A DNA stretch of 64,000 nt, from NCBI RefSeq assembly GCF_012927275.1, contig NZ_JABBGG010000013.1:1-64000 (forward strand), in the 5' to 3' direction. This document shows, in pieces, positions 17,670 to 27,622 of this stretch (its first letter is position 1; the number at the start of each line of letters is the position of its first letter). The DNA comes from Massilia polaris. GTDB taxonomy: Bacteria; Pseudomonadota; Gammaproteobacteria; Burkholderiales; Burkholderiaceae_D. The notes beneath the pieces are model-generated. The model ran no database searches and was not told the origin of the DNA. It worked only from the letters and a program-made list of their open reading frames with translations. The position numbers and the translations under genes are program-made.

Positions 17670-18758
17670 TTACGGCACCAGCGGTTTGCCCGCGGCTTTC
17701 CTGGCCTTGATGTCGGCAATCGTCTTCTCGATCACCGCGATGCGGTACGCAGTCGCCGGATGATTCGCGACATACCCGTTCAGCACCGTCGCCGGATGGG
17801 TTGACGCCAGCCGCTTCCAGAACTCGGTCGCACCTTCAATCCGGTAGCCGGCGCGCGCCAGCAGGTACATCGCCAGGTTGTCCGCTGCGCCGTCCAGTTC
17901 CTGCGGCATCGCCTTGATGCCGCCGCTGCCGATGGTTACCGACGTGTCAGGCCGGGTGCTCATCAGATTGTCGATGATGCTGCCGATCGTGCTCGCGTTG
18001 CGCTGCGACGAGGCGTGGCCCAGCATGTTGTGCGCCATGCCCTTGGCCATCAGGTAGGCAAGCTCTTCGTCGGCTTCGACGAAGTTGATCATCCCGCGCG
18101 TCACCATCACGCGCGAGCCATCCGCGTACGAGTTGATGTTGTCCGAGTTCCCGAGTTCGACGCCGAAGCCGCAGGCGCGCGTGACGGGAATCGACAGCTG
18201 CTTCTGCTTCGTATCGCGTTCGACGACGAAGGGCAGCGTGGACTGGGCGCGTACCAGCGGCCCGAACACCGCACCTGCCAGCGTCGATGCATTCGCGCCA
18301 GTCGGCAGCGGCTTGCCGCCCGCCGAAACCAGTCGGTCTCCAATCTCAAGGCCGGCCTTGGCCGCGCCGCTTCCGGCCAGTACGCCGGTCACTTGCAGGC
18401 GATCGTTCATGCCGAGGGCGAGGTGCGCGGCTTCGTTGTACTCGCCAGGATAGGAGTAGCGGTTCTTGGCGGTGAAGCCAAGCAGGTTGCGCGCCTGGTT
18501 TTTGCACAGCGGCGCGTTGTTGATCAACAGCGGCGCCGCGACGCGGTAAAGGCGGTCCTGGAGCGCCGCCATTTTGGTCAGCATTTGCGCCGCAGCGGCC
18601 ATGCGCGGCGTGATCGCCGGGCGCTGGTCTTCCTGCGGCGGACGATCCGGTTTGCCCGGAAATGCAGGTGCAGTCGGCTGGATGGTGCCGCATGCGGACA
18701 GGAGTAATGCTAACGATATGCCCAGCAATGCCGGGCGGTGACCGACGAAACGGGTCAT
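17670..18758 (-). CDS. M48-like lipoprotein with PDZ domain and degenerate zinc motif
   Basis: From the ATG at 18758 the 362-residue protein has a lipoprotein signal ending LLLSAC with C23 as lipid anchor. A PDZ-like domain follows at about 119-194 (AAKAGLEIGDRLVSAGG), then an M48 peptidase-like region. The family motif HEXXH is replaced by KGMAH (239-243), losing the first histidine and the catalytic glutamate, while the second histidine and the downstream ELDGAADNLA segment remain. It is therefore probably not an active zinc protease. I chose 18758 over an upstream ATG that overlaps dut, because the signal peptide then begins at residue 1 and GAGGAC precedes it. Confidence 0.8.
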   Translation of the reverse strand: MTRFVGHRPALLGISLALLLSACGTIQPTAPAFPGKPDRPPQEDQRPAITPRMAAAAQMLTKMAALQDRLYRVAAPLLINNAPLCKNQARNLLGFTAKNRYSYPGEYNEAAHLALGMNDRLQVTGVLAGSGAAKAGLEIGDRLVSAGGKPLPTGANASTLAGAVFGPLVRAQSTLPFVVERDTKQKQLSIPVTRACGFGVELGNSDNINSYADGSRVMVTRGMINFVEADEELAYLMAKGMAHNMLGHASSQRNASTIGSIIDNLMSTRPDTSVTIGSGGIKAMPQELDGAADNLAMYLLARAGYRIEGATEFWKRLASTHPATVLNGYVANHPATAYRIAVIEKTIADIKARKAAGKPLVP

Positions 18759-18774
18759 GGTAGTCCTCACTTTA

Positions 18775-19224
18775 TTATTGTTTTCCGGTGCTTCCGAAAC
18801 CGCCGGCACCGCGTTCACTCGCATCGAAATCTTCAACGACGTTAAAGCCAACCTGCAGCACCGGCACGATGATCAGTTGCGCGAGGCGCTCCATCGGGTT
18901 GAGCGTGAAGGCGGCCTGGCTGCGGTTCCATGTCGATACCATCAGTTGTCCCTGATAGTCAGAATCAATTAAGCCTACCAGATTCCCCAGAACAATGCCG
19001 TTCTTGTGGCCCATGCCGCTGCGCGGCAGTATCATCGCGGCGTAGCCCGGATCTCCGACGTGGATGGCGAGGCCGGTCGGCACCAGGACGGTCTGGCCAG
19101 GCTCGATGGTGACCGCTTCGTCGATGCAGGCACGCAGGTCCAGCCCCGCGCTGCCGGCCGTTGCATACGCCGGCATCTGTTCTTTCATGCGTGGGTCGAG
19201 GATCTTGACGTCGATTGTTTTCAT
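18775..19224 (-). CDS. dut: Deoxyuridine 5'-triphosphate nucleotidohydrolase
   Basis: The 149-residue trimeric dUTPase has its five motifs in order: [43 protein letters not shown], and the C-terminal [10 protein letters not shown] that closes over the site. It hydrolyses dUTP to dUMP, keeping uracil out of DNA and feeding dTMP synthesis. It follows coaBC by 11 bp on the same strand, the same dfp-dut order as in E. coli. Confidence 0.98.
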   Translation of the reverse strand: MKTIDVKILDPRMKEQMPAYATAGSAGLDLRACIDEAVTIEPGQTVLVPTGLAIHVGDPGYAAMILPRSGMGHKNGIVLGNLVGLIDSDYQGQLMVSTWNRSQAAFTLNPMERLAQLIIVPVLQVGFNVVEDFDASERGAGGFGSTGKQ

Positions 19225-19235
19225 TGTTGGTTCTG

Positions 19236-20462
19236 TTATTTGAGCAGGGAGCGCTTTTCGATGCGCTTTGCGATTTCTGAAATCAGCTGGCGCGCCAGCG
19301 TAAGCTTGTCTGCGCGCGGCAGCACTGTGTGCCCGCTGTCGTCGAACAGCACGATCGTGTTGTCATCCTGCCCGAAGGTGTGGTGGCCGATATTGCCCAC
19401 CAACAGAGGAATGCCCTTTTTCTCGCGCTTGACGGCGCCGTATTCGACCAGGTTTTCCGATTCGGCCGCAAAGCCGACGCAGTACGGCCAGCCGGAGATC
19501 GAGGTGGTCGATGCTACCGAGGCCAGGATGTCCGGGTTCTGCTCGAACTGCAGGTTGGGCGCGCCGCCGTCATCCTGCTTCTTCATTTTCTGGTCGCTGG
19601 CATTGGTGACGCGCCAGTCCGCGACCGCGGCCACGCCGATGAAGACGTGCTGGCCGCCGACGGCCGCCATGACAGCGTCGTACATCTGGGCCGCGCTCTT
19701 GACGTCGATGCGGCGCACGCCGTGCGGGGTTGGCAGGGTGGTGGGGCCGGACACCAACGTGACTTCGGCGCCCGCCTCACGGGCGGCGCGGGCAATCGCA
19801 TAGCCCATCTTCCCGGATGACAGGTTGGTAATGCCGCGCACCGGGTCGATTGCTTCGAACGTCGGCCCGGCGGTCAGCAGCACGCGCTTGCCGGCCAATA
19901 CCTTGGGCTGGAACGAGGCGACCAGCTCTTCGAGCAGTTCTTCCGGCTCCAGCATGCGGCCGAAGCCAACTTCGCCGCAGGCCTGCTCGCCGGCCGCAGG
20001 GCCGAAGATGCAGGCGCCATCAAGCGCCAGCTGGCGCACGTTGCGCTGGGTTGCCGGGTTTTCCCACATCTCGACGTTCATCGCGGGCGCCACCAGCAGC
20101 GGCAGGCGGCGCGGGCGCGCCACGCACATGGTCGACAGCAGGTCGTCGCAGGCGCCGTGGGCCAGCTTGCGGAGGAAATCGGCCGAGCACGGCGCGATCA
20201 GGATCGCATCGGCGTCGCGGGTGAGGTCGATGTGGGCCATGTTGTTGGCCATGCGCGGGTCCCACTGGTCGGTGTAGACCGTGTTCCCGGACAGCGCCTG
20301 CATCGTCACCGCGGTGATGAAATGCGTCGCGGCGTCGGTCATCACGACCTGCACCGAGGCGCCTTCCTTCGTCAGCGAGCGGCACAGCTCCGCCGCCTTG
20401 TAGCACGCTACCCCGCCGGACAGGCCGAGGACGATTTTCTTACCCTTCAGGTCCATCGTCAT
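19236..20462 (-). CDS. coaBC: Bifunctional phosphopantothenoylcysteine decarboxylase / phosphopantothenate--cysteine ligase
   Basis: The 408-residue protein joins an FMN-binding CoaC half ([16 protein letters not shown] near residue 13; [16 protein letters not shown] near residue 126) to a CoaB half beginning about residue 190 ([27 protein letters not shown]). It catalyses two successive steps of coenzyme A synthesis. It lies between lspA and dut on the minus strand. An alternative ATG two codons in (MDLKGKK) is possible. Confidence 0.97.
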   Translation of the reverse strand: MTMDLKGKKIVLGLSGGVACYKAAELCRSLTKEGASVQVVMTDAATHFITAVTMQALSGNTVYTDQWDPRMANNMAHIDLTRDADAILIAPCSADFLRKLAHGACDDLLSTMCVARPRRLPLLVAPAMNVEMWENPATQRNVRQLALDGACIFGPAAGEQACGEVGFGRMLEPEELLEELVASFQPKVLAGKRVLLTAGPTFEAIDPVRGITNLSSGKMGYAIARAAREAGAEVTLVSGPTTLPTPHGVRRIDVKSAAQMYDAVMAAVGGQHVFIGVAAVADWRVTNASDQKMKKQDDGGAPNLQFEQNPDILASVASTTSISGWPYCVGFAAESENLVEYGAVKREKKGIPLLVGNIGHHTFGQDDNTIVLFDDSGHTVLPRADKLTLARQLISEIAKRIEKRSLLK

Positions 20463-20477
20463 GTGCCGCCCCTTTGC

Positions 20478-20993
20478 TTAGTTCTTGTTCACGCGCCGCA
20501 GTTCGTCGTAGATGAACAGCACCGCGCCGATGAAGATGGCGCTGTCGGCGATGTTAAACGCCGGGAAGTGCCCCAGGCTGCCGAAGTGGAAGTCGAGGAA
20601 GTCGATCACGTGGCCGTAGGCCAGGCGGTCGATCACATTGCCGATCGCTCCGCCCATGATCAGCGCCATCGCCCAGCAAAACATGCGCTGGCCGGCGTTC
20701 TTGCGCAGCTGGGTGATGATGAACACCACCGCGATGACGCCGATCGCCGTGAAGAAGTAGCGCTGCCAGCCGCTTTCGTTGGACAGGAAGCTGAAGGCGG
20801 CGCCGCGGTTATACGCCAGCACCAGGTTGAAGAACGAGGTGACCACGCGTTCTTCGCCGTACACGAACAGCCGTTCGATCGTGATCTTGGTGATCTGGTC
20901 GAGCAGGATCACGATCGCTGCGATGCCCAGCCACGGAGTGAGGCTGGAGCGCGCTTTCGAGGAGGCGGAGAACGTCGATTTTTTGGTTGCCAT
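20478..20993 (-). CDS. lspA: Lipoprotein signal peptidase (SPase II)
   Basis: The 171-residue protein has four membrane helices. Its conserved regions are NRGAAFSF near residue 60, [19 protein letters not shown] near residue 113 with the first catalytic Asp, and FNIADSAI with the second. It cleaves prolipoprotein signals in the inner membrane. It lies 19 bp downstream of ileS, the common ileS-lspA pairing. Confidence 0.97.
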   Translation of the reverse strand: MATKKSTFSASSKARSSLTPWLGIAAIVILLDQITKITIERLFVYGEERVVTSFFNLVLAYNRGAAFSFLSNESGWQRYFFTAIGVIAVVFIITQLRKNAGQRMFCWAMALIMGGAIGNVIDRLAYGHVIDFLDFHFGSLGHFPAFNIADSAIFIGAVLFIYDELRRVNKN

Positions 20994-21012
20994 TGGTGGT
21001 CAGGTAGGTGGT

Positions 21013-23931
21013 TTATGCGAAGGCGCGTTTTTCGCCGCTGCCGAACAGGTTGCTGTAGCAGCGGCCGCACAGGCCCGCGTGCTCGGCGTGGGTGCCGACA
21101 TCAAGGCGGTAGTGCCAGCAGCGTTCGCACTTCGGTGCGGCGGACGCCGTCACGGCGACCGCTTCCTCGGCCTCGCTGGCGACTTCCTCGGTGCTGGCGC
21201 TGGAGGTGATGAACACGAACTTCAGCTCATCGTCCAGGCTCGCCAGCGCCTTGTACTTGTCGCCCGAGGCCTTGATAGCCAGCTCGGCCTGCAACGACGA
21301 GCCGATGGCGCCAGAGCCGCGTACTTCTTCGAGTTGCTTGGTCACTTCGGCGCGCACTTCACGCAGCGTCGCATACTTCGCCATCAGGGTGGCGGCGTCC
21401 GCTACTTCCGGCAGCGCCCAGTAGGTCTGCGTGAAGATGGTTTCGTCGCTGTCCTGGTAAGCCTGTTCGCCCGCGAATACCGCCCACGCTTCTTCGGCAG
21501 TGAACGACAGCATCGGCGCCATCAGGCGCAGCAGGCTTTGCGTGATGTGCCACAGCGCGGTTTGCGCCGAACGGCGCGCGTGCGAATCGATCGCTGTGGT
21601 GTACAGGCGGTCCTTCAGGATGTCGAGGTAGAAGCCGCCCAGGTCTTCGGAGCAGTAGTTCTGCAGGCGCGACACCACCGGATGGAACTCGAACGATTCG
21701 TAGTGCCTGCCGATGTCGGCCTGCAGCGCGGCCATGCTGGCCAGCGCGTAACGGTCGATCTCGAGCAGGTCGGACACCGCGACTGCGTTCTTCGCATGGT
21801 CGAAGTCCGAGGTATTCGCCAGCAGGAAGCGCAGCGTGTTGCGGATGCGGCGATACGATTCCGTCACGCGCTTGAGGATCTCGTCGCTGATCGACAGCTC
21901 TCCCGTGTAATCGGTCGAGGCGACCCACAGGCGCAGGATGTCGGCGCCGAGCGTGTCGGAGATCTTCTGCGGCGCCAGCGTGTTACCCAGCGACTTGGAC
22001 ATCTTCTTGCCTTCCGCGTCGACGGTGAAGCCGTGCGTCAGCAGCGCCTTGTAGGGCGGCTGGCCATTGAGCATCGAGGACGTCAGCAGCGACGAGTGGA
22101 ACCACCCGCGGTGCTGGTCCGAGCCTTCGAGGTACAGGTCGGCCGGGAACTGCGACTGGCCCGCGTGCGAACCGCGCAGCACGGTCTGGTGGGTGGTGCC
22201 GGAATCGAACCAGACGTCGAGGGTGTCCTTGTTCTTGATGTACATGGCGGCGTCGTCGCCGAGGAAGTCGGCCGGCTCCACTTTCAGCCAGGCGTCGATG
22301 CCTTCCTTCTCGATCAGCTGGGCGACTTTTTCCAGCAGTTCAGGGGTGTTCGGGTGCAGCTCGCCGGTCTCCTTGTGGATGAAGAAGGCCATCGGCACGC
22401 CCCACTGGCGCTGGCGCGACAGGGTCCAGTCCGGACGGTTGGCGATCATGCCGTGCAGGCGCGCCTGCCCCCAGTCCGGGAAGAACCGGGTCTCCGAGAT
22501 GCCTTTGAGCGCGCTCTCGCGCAGGGTGGCGCCGCCGCCTTTCGGGGTGATGTCCATGCCGGCGAACCACTGCGAGGTGGCGCGGTAGACGATCGGGGTC
22601 TTGTGGCGCCAGCAGTGCATGTAGCTGTGATCGAACATCTTCAATTCGAACAGGGCGCCTGCTTCGGTCAGCGCGGTGCAGATCGGCTTGGACGCTTCCC
22701 AGATCGTCATGCCGCCGAACAGCGGCAGGGTGGATGCGAAGCGGCCGTCGCCCATCACCGGGGTCAGGATTTCGTCGTCCTTCATGCCGTGCGCCTTGCA
22801 CGAGATGAAGTCGTCCTGGCCGTAGGCGGGCGCCGAGTGGACCACGCCGGTGCCGCTTTCGGTGGTGACGTAGTCGGCCAGGTACAGCGGCGAGCGGCGG
22901 TCGAAGAACGCGTCCTTCGCGTGCAGCGGGTGCTTGAAGTCGATGCCGCCCAGTTTTTCGCCGGTGGTGGTTGCGACCACTTTGCCTTCGAGCTTGTAGC
23001 GCTGCAGGCAGGCTTCGACCAGGTCGGCGGCGAGGATCAGCAGCAGCGGCTTGCCGTCACGGCTGGTCTCGACCAGCGCGTAGGTGATCTCAGGGTTGAC
23101 GTTGAGCGCCTGGTTGGACGGGATGGTCCATGGCGTCGTGGTCCAGATGACGATGAAGCCGTCGCCCGCCGGCAGGGCAGGCAGGCCGAAGGCGGCCGCC
23201 AGCTTTTCAGGTTCGGCGAACGGGAAGCCGACGTCGATCGCCGGGTCGCGCTTGTCCTGGTATTCGACTTCCGCCTCGGCCAGCGCCGAGCCGCAGTCGA
23301 AGCACCAGTTGACCGGCTTCAGTCCGCGGTAGACGTAGCCTTTGTCGAGCATCTTGCCGAGCGAGCGCAGTTCGTCCGCCTCGTTACGGTATGCCATCGT
23401 CAGGTACGGGTTGTCCCACTCGCCCAATACGCCCAGGCGGATGAAGTCCTTCTTCTGGCGCTCGACCTGCTCGTGCGCGTAAGCGCGCGCCTTGGTCAGC
23501 ACTTCGGCGGTCGGCAGGTTCTTGCCGTACTGTTTTTCGATCTGGATCTCGATCGGCATACCGTGGCAATCCCAGCCCGGCACGTAAGGCGCATCGAAGC
23601 CGGCGATGGTGCGCGCCTTGACGACCATGTCCTTCAAAATCTTGTTGACCGCGTGGCCGAGGTGGATGTCGCCGTTGGCGTACGGCGGGCCGTCGTGCAG
23701 CACGAACATCGGACGTCCCTTGGCGGCCTTGCGGATGCGCTCATAGACCTTCTTGTCCTGCCACTGCTTGACCCAGCCCGGTTCGCGCTTGGCCATGTCG
23801 CCGCGCATCGGGAACGGGGTGTCGGTCATGTTGACCGGGTATTTGCTTTCCGGTTTCTTGCCGCCCTTCGGGGCTTGCTGTGGTTTTTGCTGGTCTGCTG
23901 GTTTGCTGGTATCGGACATGTTTTTCTTCAA
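21013..23931 (-). CDS. ileS: Isoleucine--tRNA ligase
   Basis: The class I synthetase of up to 972 residues shows the HIGH-type motif ([11 protein letters not shown] near residue 68), a large editing domain, the KMSKS motif ([10 protein letters not shown] near residue 645) and a C-terminal zinc module with CERCWHY and CGRC. Two starts four codons apart exist (23931 and 23919); the later one has GAAG six bases upstream. It follows ribF by 58 bp and precedes lspA, giving the classic ribF-ileS-lspA order. Confidence 0.97.
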   Translation of the reverse strand: MKKNMSDTSKPADQQKPQQAPKGGKKPESKYPVNMTDTPFPMRGDMAKREPGWVKQWQDKKVYERIRKAAKGRPMFVLHDGPPYANGDIHLGHAVNKILKDMVVKARTIAGFDAPYVPGWDCHGMPIEIQIEKQYGKNLPTAEVLTKARAYAHEQVERQKKDFIRLGVLGEWDNPYLTMAYRNEADELRSLGKMLDKGYVYRGLKPVNWCFDCGSALAEAEVEYQDKRDPAIDVGFPFAEPEKLAAAFGLPALPAGDGFIVIWTTTPWTIPSNQALNVNPEITYALVETSRDGKPLLLILAADLVEACLQRYKLEGKVVATTTGEKLGGIDFKHPLHAKDAFFDRRSPLYLADYVTTESGTGVVHSAPAYGQDDFISCKAHGMKDDEILTPVMGDGRFASTLPLFGGMTIWEASKPICTALTEAGALFELKMFDHSYMHCWRHKTPIVYRATSQWFAGMDITPKGGGATLRESALKGISETRFFPDWGQARLHGMIANRPDWTLSRQRQWGVPMAFFIHKETGELHPNTPELLEKVAQLIEKEGIDAWLKVEPADFLGDDAAMYIKNKDTLDVWFDSGTTHQTVLRGSHAGQSQFPADLYLEGSDQHRGWFHSSLLTSSMLNGQPPYKALLTHGFTVDAEGKKMSKSLGNTLAPQKISDTLGADILRLWVASTDYTGELSISDEILKRVTESYRRIRNTLRFLLANTSDFDHAKNAVAVSDLLEIDRYALASMAALQADIGRHYESFEFHPVVSRLQNYCSEDLGGFYLDILKDRLYTTAIDSHARRSAQTALWHITQSLLRLMAPMLSFTAEEAWAVFAGEQAYQDSDETIFTQTYWALPEVADAATLMAKYATLREVRAEVTKQLEEVRGSGAIGSSLQAELAIKASGDKYKALASLDDELKFVFITSSASTEEVASEAEEAVAVTASAAPKCERCWHYRLDVGTHAEHAGLCGRCYSNLFGSGEKRAFA

Positions 23932-23989
23932 TCGTGTGTATCTGGTTTTTCGGGATGAGGCGCGCCGCGCGGCGGCATGGTGGTCCCGG

Positions 23990-24961
23990 TCAAATTCGGT
24001 CGGTCGCGGTCAGGGCGCCGGCGCGTTGTGCGAAGTAGTCGCGCGCCTGGCCCGAGTCGCGCGCGATGGCGGCGGTCAGGGTGTCGAGGTCGTCGTACTT
24101 TTCCTCGTCACGGATTTTTTCGAGGAACTCGACCCGTAGCAGCTTGCCGTAGCAGGACTCGGAAAAATCGAACAGGTGCACTTCGAGCAGCACGCGGCCG
24201 CTGTCGTCGACGGTCGGGCGCACGCCCATGCTGGCCACGGCAGGCAGCGGATACGCGGCGAGGCCGTGGACCTGCACCACGAAGATGCCCGACAGGGCGG
24301 GGCGGTGCGCCACGCGCAGGTTCAGGGTGGGGAAGCCGAGCGTGCGTCCCAGCTTCTGGCCGTGGATAACGTGGCCGGAGATGGCGTAGGAGTGGCCGAG
24401 CAGCTCGCGCGCGGTGGCCAGGTCGCCTTCAGCCAGCGCGCTGCGCACGGCCGACGAGGAGATGCGGCGCTCTCCATGCATCACGGTGGGCAGGGTCTCG
24501 ACTTCGAAGCCGTGGCGCTTGCCGGCTTCCTTCAGCATCTCGACATTGCCGGCGCGTTTGGCGCCGTAGCAGAAGTCGTCGCCAACCATCAGCCATTTGA
24601 CGTGCAGGCCATCGGCCAGCACGCGCTGGGTGAAGTCTTCCGGCGCGATCGAGGCGAAGTGTTCGTTGAAGTGTTCGACGATGACGCGGTCGATGCCGGC
24701 GGCGGCAAGCGACTCGAGCTTGTCGCGCAGGTTGGCGATGCGCCTGGGGGCCTTGGACGGGTCCTTCAGGCGATCGGCGAAGAACTCGCGCGGATGCGGC
24801 TCGAAGGTCATCACGGCGGCTTCGATGCCGAGGCGGGACGCGGCTGCGCGCACGCGCGCCAACAATGCCTGGTGGCCCAGGTGGACACCGTCAAAGTTGC
24901 CGATCGTGAGAGCACAAGGCGCGCGCGCCCTGTCGTTGGGAAGTCCCCGAAAAACCTTCAT
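23990..24961 (-). CDS. ribF: Bifunctional riboflavin kinase / FAD synthetase
   Basis: From ATG 24961 the 323-residue enzyme starts [10 protein letters not shown] and has the FAD synthetase nucleotidyltransferase motif [13 protein letters not shown] near residue 20. The riboflavin kinase domain starts around residue 185 ([11 protein letters not shown]). It converts riboflavin to FMN and FAD. The open frame extends 72 codons further upstream, but that stretch covers a palindromic repeat, lacks family similarity and is rejected as coding. Confidence 0.95.
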   Translation of the reverse strand: MKVFRGLPNDRARAPCALTIGNFDGVHLGHQALLARVRAAASRLGIEAAVMTFEPHPREFFADRLKDPSKAPRRIANLRDKLESLAAAGIDRVIVEHFNEHFASIAPEDFTQRVLADGLHVKWLMVGDDFCYGAKRAGNVEMLKEAGKRHGFEVETLPTVMHGERRISSSAVRSALAEGDLATARELLGHSYAISGHVIHGQKLGRTLGFPTLNLRVAHRPALSGIFVVQVHGLAAYPLPAVASMGVRPTVDDSGRVLLEVHLFDFSESCYGKLLRVEFLEKIRDEEKYDDLDTLTAAIARDSGQARDYFAQRAGALTATDRI

Positions 24962-25141
24962 AGGATTTGTGGCCGGAAAATCTGCTGCTAAATAGTGGAT
25001 TATACGGTCAAGTTGCGTGTTGCACACGGTATAGGGAAGGGCGGGGCGATTTGCGGCGGCGGAATGCGGGCTTTGTCCTTTTCCACCCAACGACGCGTCG
25101 CCGTATTTCGGAGAAGCACCGCCATTCAACATCGGCAACAT

Positions 25142-25280
25142 CGGGGTCCGTCCCCGGGGACAGACCCCGAAGGTCAAAAAGGCGGGTGCGCCTCGGCGGC
25201 GGCCACGCTTCCCGCCCTACGAAGAGATGAATGGTTATACGTCCTTAACCTTCGGGGTCCGTCCCCGGGGACGGACCCCG
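25142..25280. repeat. Composite palindromic repeat unit upstream of ribF
   Basis: Two GGGGTC...GACCCC palindromes lie at 25142-25169 (one mismatch) and 25253-25280 (perfect, 28 bp). Each is flanked on its inner side by AAGGT/ACCTT, so together they form a 33-bp inverted repeat around about 73 bp. The interior contains a GGCGGGTGCGCC...CCCGCCCTACG segment. This looks like a dispersed non-coding repeat. The region 24962-25357 holds no gene. Confidence 0.75.
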
Positions 25281-25299
25281 AATTGAGTGTTCAACAAAG

Positions 25300-25332
25300 A
25301 AAAAGGCGCTGCCGGCTTTCGCTGGCAGCGCC
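25300..25332 (-). terminator. Rho-independent terminator of the tonB-exb-TPR operon
   Basis: GGCGCTGCC (25305-25313) pairs with GGCAGCGCC (25324-25332), and on the minus strand the stem runs into CTTTTTCTTTG. It lies 25 bp beyond the stop of the TPR gene. Confidence 0.85.
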
Positions 25333-25357
25333 CTCTAAGGCGTTTTTCGCGTTGCGA

Positions 25358-26587
25358 TTACAGCGACATGATCGTGTAACGTGCGATTTCAGCCGTGCCG
25401 TCCTTGCCGCCAACCGTGCGCAGCGTGGAGACAGCTTTCGACTTGTTGCCAGCCATGGCGTATGCCTGGCCCAGGCGCAGCTTGGCGTCGTCAGGACGCT
25501 TCAGGTCGCCAGCTTTGATCGCGGATTCCATCATCGCGATGCCTTTGGCGTTCTCGCCAGCGCTGACCAGCGCGTAGCCGAGGCTTACCAGGCCGTCCTT
25601 GTCGCCAGTCTTGACCAGGTCAGCTTCGTTCGCTGCTGCCTTGGTCTTGATCTCGGCCAGGTTCTTGTCGGCCAGGTCCTTCAGGCGCTGGTGGCGCGCG
25701 GCATCCGGGCCTACGCCGAGGATGCCTTCCTTGTAGCCGCGGGTAATGATCTTGACCGCTTCGCCGGCCGCGCCGTCACGCAGAACCAGCTGGGCCAGTT
25801 CCATGTAGTCGCTCGGCTTTTTCAGCATGTTGTGGTGCATGCGCAGGCGCAGCACGTCCACCGACAGGCGCGAGGAGAAGCCGGGCTTGCCCGAGATGCG
25901 GTTCAGCAGGATCAGCCAGTAGCTTTCCTTCGGGTAGTAGGTGGCCAGCTTTTCGACGGTGTTGATGTAGCCGTTCTTGTCGCCACCCTTGTTCTGGATG
26001 TTCGACAGCATCTGCAGCTGGTCTTCCTGCGGGCGGCGTCCGGCTTTTTCATCCGCTTGCAGGTCGGCCTGGAGCAGGCGGGTGGCTTCGCCGGTCTTGC
26101 CCATCGCGAAGTAGTTCTGGATCAGGTAAGCGCGCAGCTTCGGATCGTGACGGTCCTTGAGCTGGCGTTCGATCGCGGCATTGGCCTTGCCGAAGTCGCG
26201 CGCGCGCATGTAGATGCCAATCAGGCCTTCGGAGAACTGGGCTTTTTCAGTGGCGCCGAGCTTGCCCGATGCGATCAGGCTCTCGAACGAACGGGCCGCG
26301 GTGTCGTAATCGCCGGCAGCCGAGGCCGCGGCAGCGCGCACGCGCTCGATCAGGTAGGACTCGTTGGGGGTCTTGTTGCTGACGCCGTCGGCCTTGCGCA
26401 GTTCTGCCAGCGCTTCTTTGTTCTTGCCCGACTTCATCAGCTTCTGCGCGTTTTGCAGTGGGCCGCCGATTTCCGCGCGCACCGCTTCAGCAGCGTGGGC
26501 GATCGACAGTCCGATGACTGGGGTTGCAGCGATAAAACCGAGAGCGGCCAACACGAGGCCGAGGTGCGCGATGCGGGATTTGATCAT
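25358..26587 (-). CDS. Secreted TPR-type repeat protein of the Ton operon
   Basis: The 409-residue protein has a signal peptide ending near residue 32 (AHA-AEA). The remainder is helical and Ala/Lys-rich, with degenerate tetratricopeptide-like pairs such as SGKNKEALAELRKA near 54 and YALVSAGENAKGIAMMESAIKAG near 345. It is the last gene of the cluster after two exbD genes, separated by a strong hairpin. A periplasmic scaffold or accessory role in TonB-dependent uptake is inferred only from position. No specific family name can be given. Confidence 0.75.
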   Translation of the reverse strand: MIKSRIAHLGLVLAALGFIAATPVIGLSIAHAAEAVRAEIGGPLQNAQKLMKSGKNKEALAELRKADGVSNKTPNESYLIERVRAAAASAAGDYDTAARSFESLIASGKLGATEKAQFSEGLIGIYMRARDFGKANAAIERQLKDRHDPKLRAYLIQNYFAMGKTGEATRLLQADLQADEKAGRRPQEDQLQMLSNIQNKGGDKNGYINTVEKLATYYPKESYWLILLNRISGKPGFSSRLSVDVLRLRMHHNMLKKPSDYMELAQLVLRDGAAGEAVKIITRGYKEGILGVGPDAARHQRLKDLADKNLAEIKTKAAANEADLVKTGDKDGLVSLGYALVSAGENAKGIAMMESAIKAGDLKRPDDAKLRLGQAYAMAGNKSKAVSTLRTVGGKDGTAEIARYTIMSL

Positions 26588-26610
26588 TTAAGTTCTTTCA
26601 ATCAAAAGCG

Positions 26611-26635
26611 AAACAGCAGGGAATCCCTGCTGTTT
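26611..26635. promoter_or_regulatory. Perfect 12-bp hairpin between exbD2 and the TPR gene
   Basis: AAACAGCAGGGA (26611-26622) faces its exact complement (26624-26635) around a single A, and part of the arm recurs at 26640-26652 (CAGGGAATCCCTG). It sits 24 bp upstream of the TPR gene start in the same transcript, so it may attenuate transcription or protect upstream mRNA. Confidence 0.6.
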
Positions 26636-26680
26636 CTCACAGGGAATCCCTGCGTTGTACGTCAATCAAACGATAGCGAC

Positions 26681-27109
26681 TTACTGGAACTGTTCGTTGC
26701 CGACCATGCCGATCTTGGTCACGCCAAGACGCTGTGCAGAAGCCATGACACCGGCTACAGATTTGTAAGCCACCAACTTATTAGGACGCAGATGTACTTC
26801 TGGCTGGTCTGCCATCGCTGCGACCGAAGCAAGCTTCGACTCAAGCGTAGCACGATCTGGAACAACCTGGCCGTCCCACAGGATGGTGCCATCGAAGTCG
26901 ACGTCGATGGTGACGACGACAGGCTTGATGTTGCTTGGCGGTGGATTGCCAACAGGCATGTTCAGATTGACCGAGTGGTTTTGCTTCGGAATCGTGATGA
27001 TCAACATGATAATCAAGACCAACATTACGTCGATCAGGGGTGTCATGTTCATTTCCATCATCGGTTCCGGATCGCCACCAGCTTTTGGAGCTCCGACACT
27101 CATACTCAT
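26681..27109 (-). CDS. exbD: ExbD/TolR family biopolymer transport protein (second copy)
   Basis: The 142-residue protein has one N-terminal helix (about 22-42) preceded by the conserved NMTPLIDVMLVLLI-type motif, here MNMTPLIDVMLVLIIMLI, with the proton-path Asp. The C-terminal periplasmic domain ends MVGNEQFQ. ExbD couples proton flow through ExbB to TonB. It is the second of two tandem ExbD-like genes, 72 bp after the first. Confidence 0.92.
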   Translation of the reverse strand: MSMSVGAPKAGGDPEPMMEMNMTPLIDVMLVLIIMLIITIPKQNHSVNLNMPVGNPPPSNIKPVVVTIDVDFDGTILWDGQVVPDRATLESKLASVAAMADQPEVHLRPNKLVAYKSVAGVMASAQRLGVTKIGMVGNEQFQ

Positions 27110-27181
27110 AATGTTTCCTTTAATGGTGGGACTTTACCGGCCGGACCACTCCAGAGGAGGGCCCGGCGCGGAGGAAGGATC

Positions 27182-27619
27182 TTAACGACCGCCAGTTTTA
27201 TCTGGCGGTTCGGTAATGAATCCAACCTTCTGAATCCCAGCACGCTGTGCCGTGTAAATCACCTTGCCGACGTATTCGTAGCGGGTTTCCTGGTCGCCAC
27301 GAACATGTACTTCCGGCTGCGGCAGCTTAACGGCTTCCTGCTTCAGGAATTCGAACAGCTCCGTCGTATCGGCCAAACGCTTCTGGCCCAGATACATGTC
27401 ACCATCTTTGTTGACAACGATGTTGACGTTGGTAGGTTTACTCTTCAGGGCCTGGTTGGTTTCCGAAGGCAGCGCAACGTTTTGCAGCTTCAGGACAACC
27501 GGGCTCGTAATCAGGAAGATGATGAGCAGAACCAACATAATGTCGACAAGCGGCGTCGTGTTGATTTCTGACATCACTACATCTTCATCTCCGGATTCGG
27601 AGCCGACGCTCATTGACAT
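27182..27619 (-). CDS. exbD: ExbD/TolR family biopolymer transport protein (first copy)
   Basis: The 145-residue paralogue carries INTTPLVDIMLVLLIIFLI near residue 18 with the essential Asp, and a periplasmic domain with VHVRGDQETRYEYV near residue 105. It differs from the second copy in the periplasmic half, so the two are not recent duplicates. It starts four bases after the exbB stop. Confidence 0.93.
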   Translation of the reverse strand: MSMSVGSESGDEDVVMSEINTTPLVDIMLVLLIIFLITSPVVLKLQNVALPSETNQALKSKPTNVNIVVNKDGDMYLGQKRLADTTELFEFLKQEAVKLPQPEVHVRGDQETRYEYVGKVIYTAQRAGIQKVGFITEPPDKTGGR

Positions 27620-27622
27620 GAT

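Noticed and set aside
20779-23958. A 1059-codon open frame on the plus strand
   Set aside because: It covers ileS and lspA in antisense. Its composition is that of a reverse-strand shadow, while ileS shows all synthetase motifs.
24962-25177. N-terminal extension of RibF by 72 codons
   Set aside because: The extension encodes a palindromic repeat and lacks similarity to RibF, which naturally starts MKVFRGLP at 24961.
25142-25280. Possible CRISPR-like array
   Set aside because: There are only two palindromic units in inverted orientation with a single interior segment, and no cas genes.
24995-27571. An 858-codon open frame on the plus strand
   Set aside because: It is antisense to the TPR and exbD genes and runs through the palindromic repeats; no coherent domain is visible.
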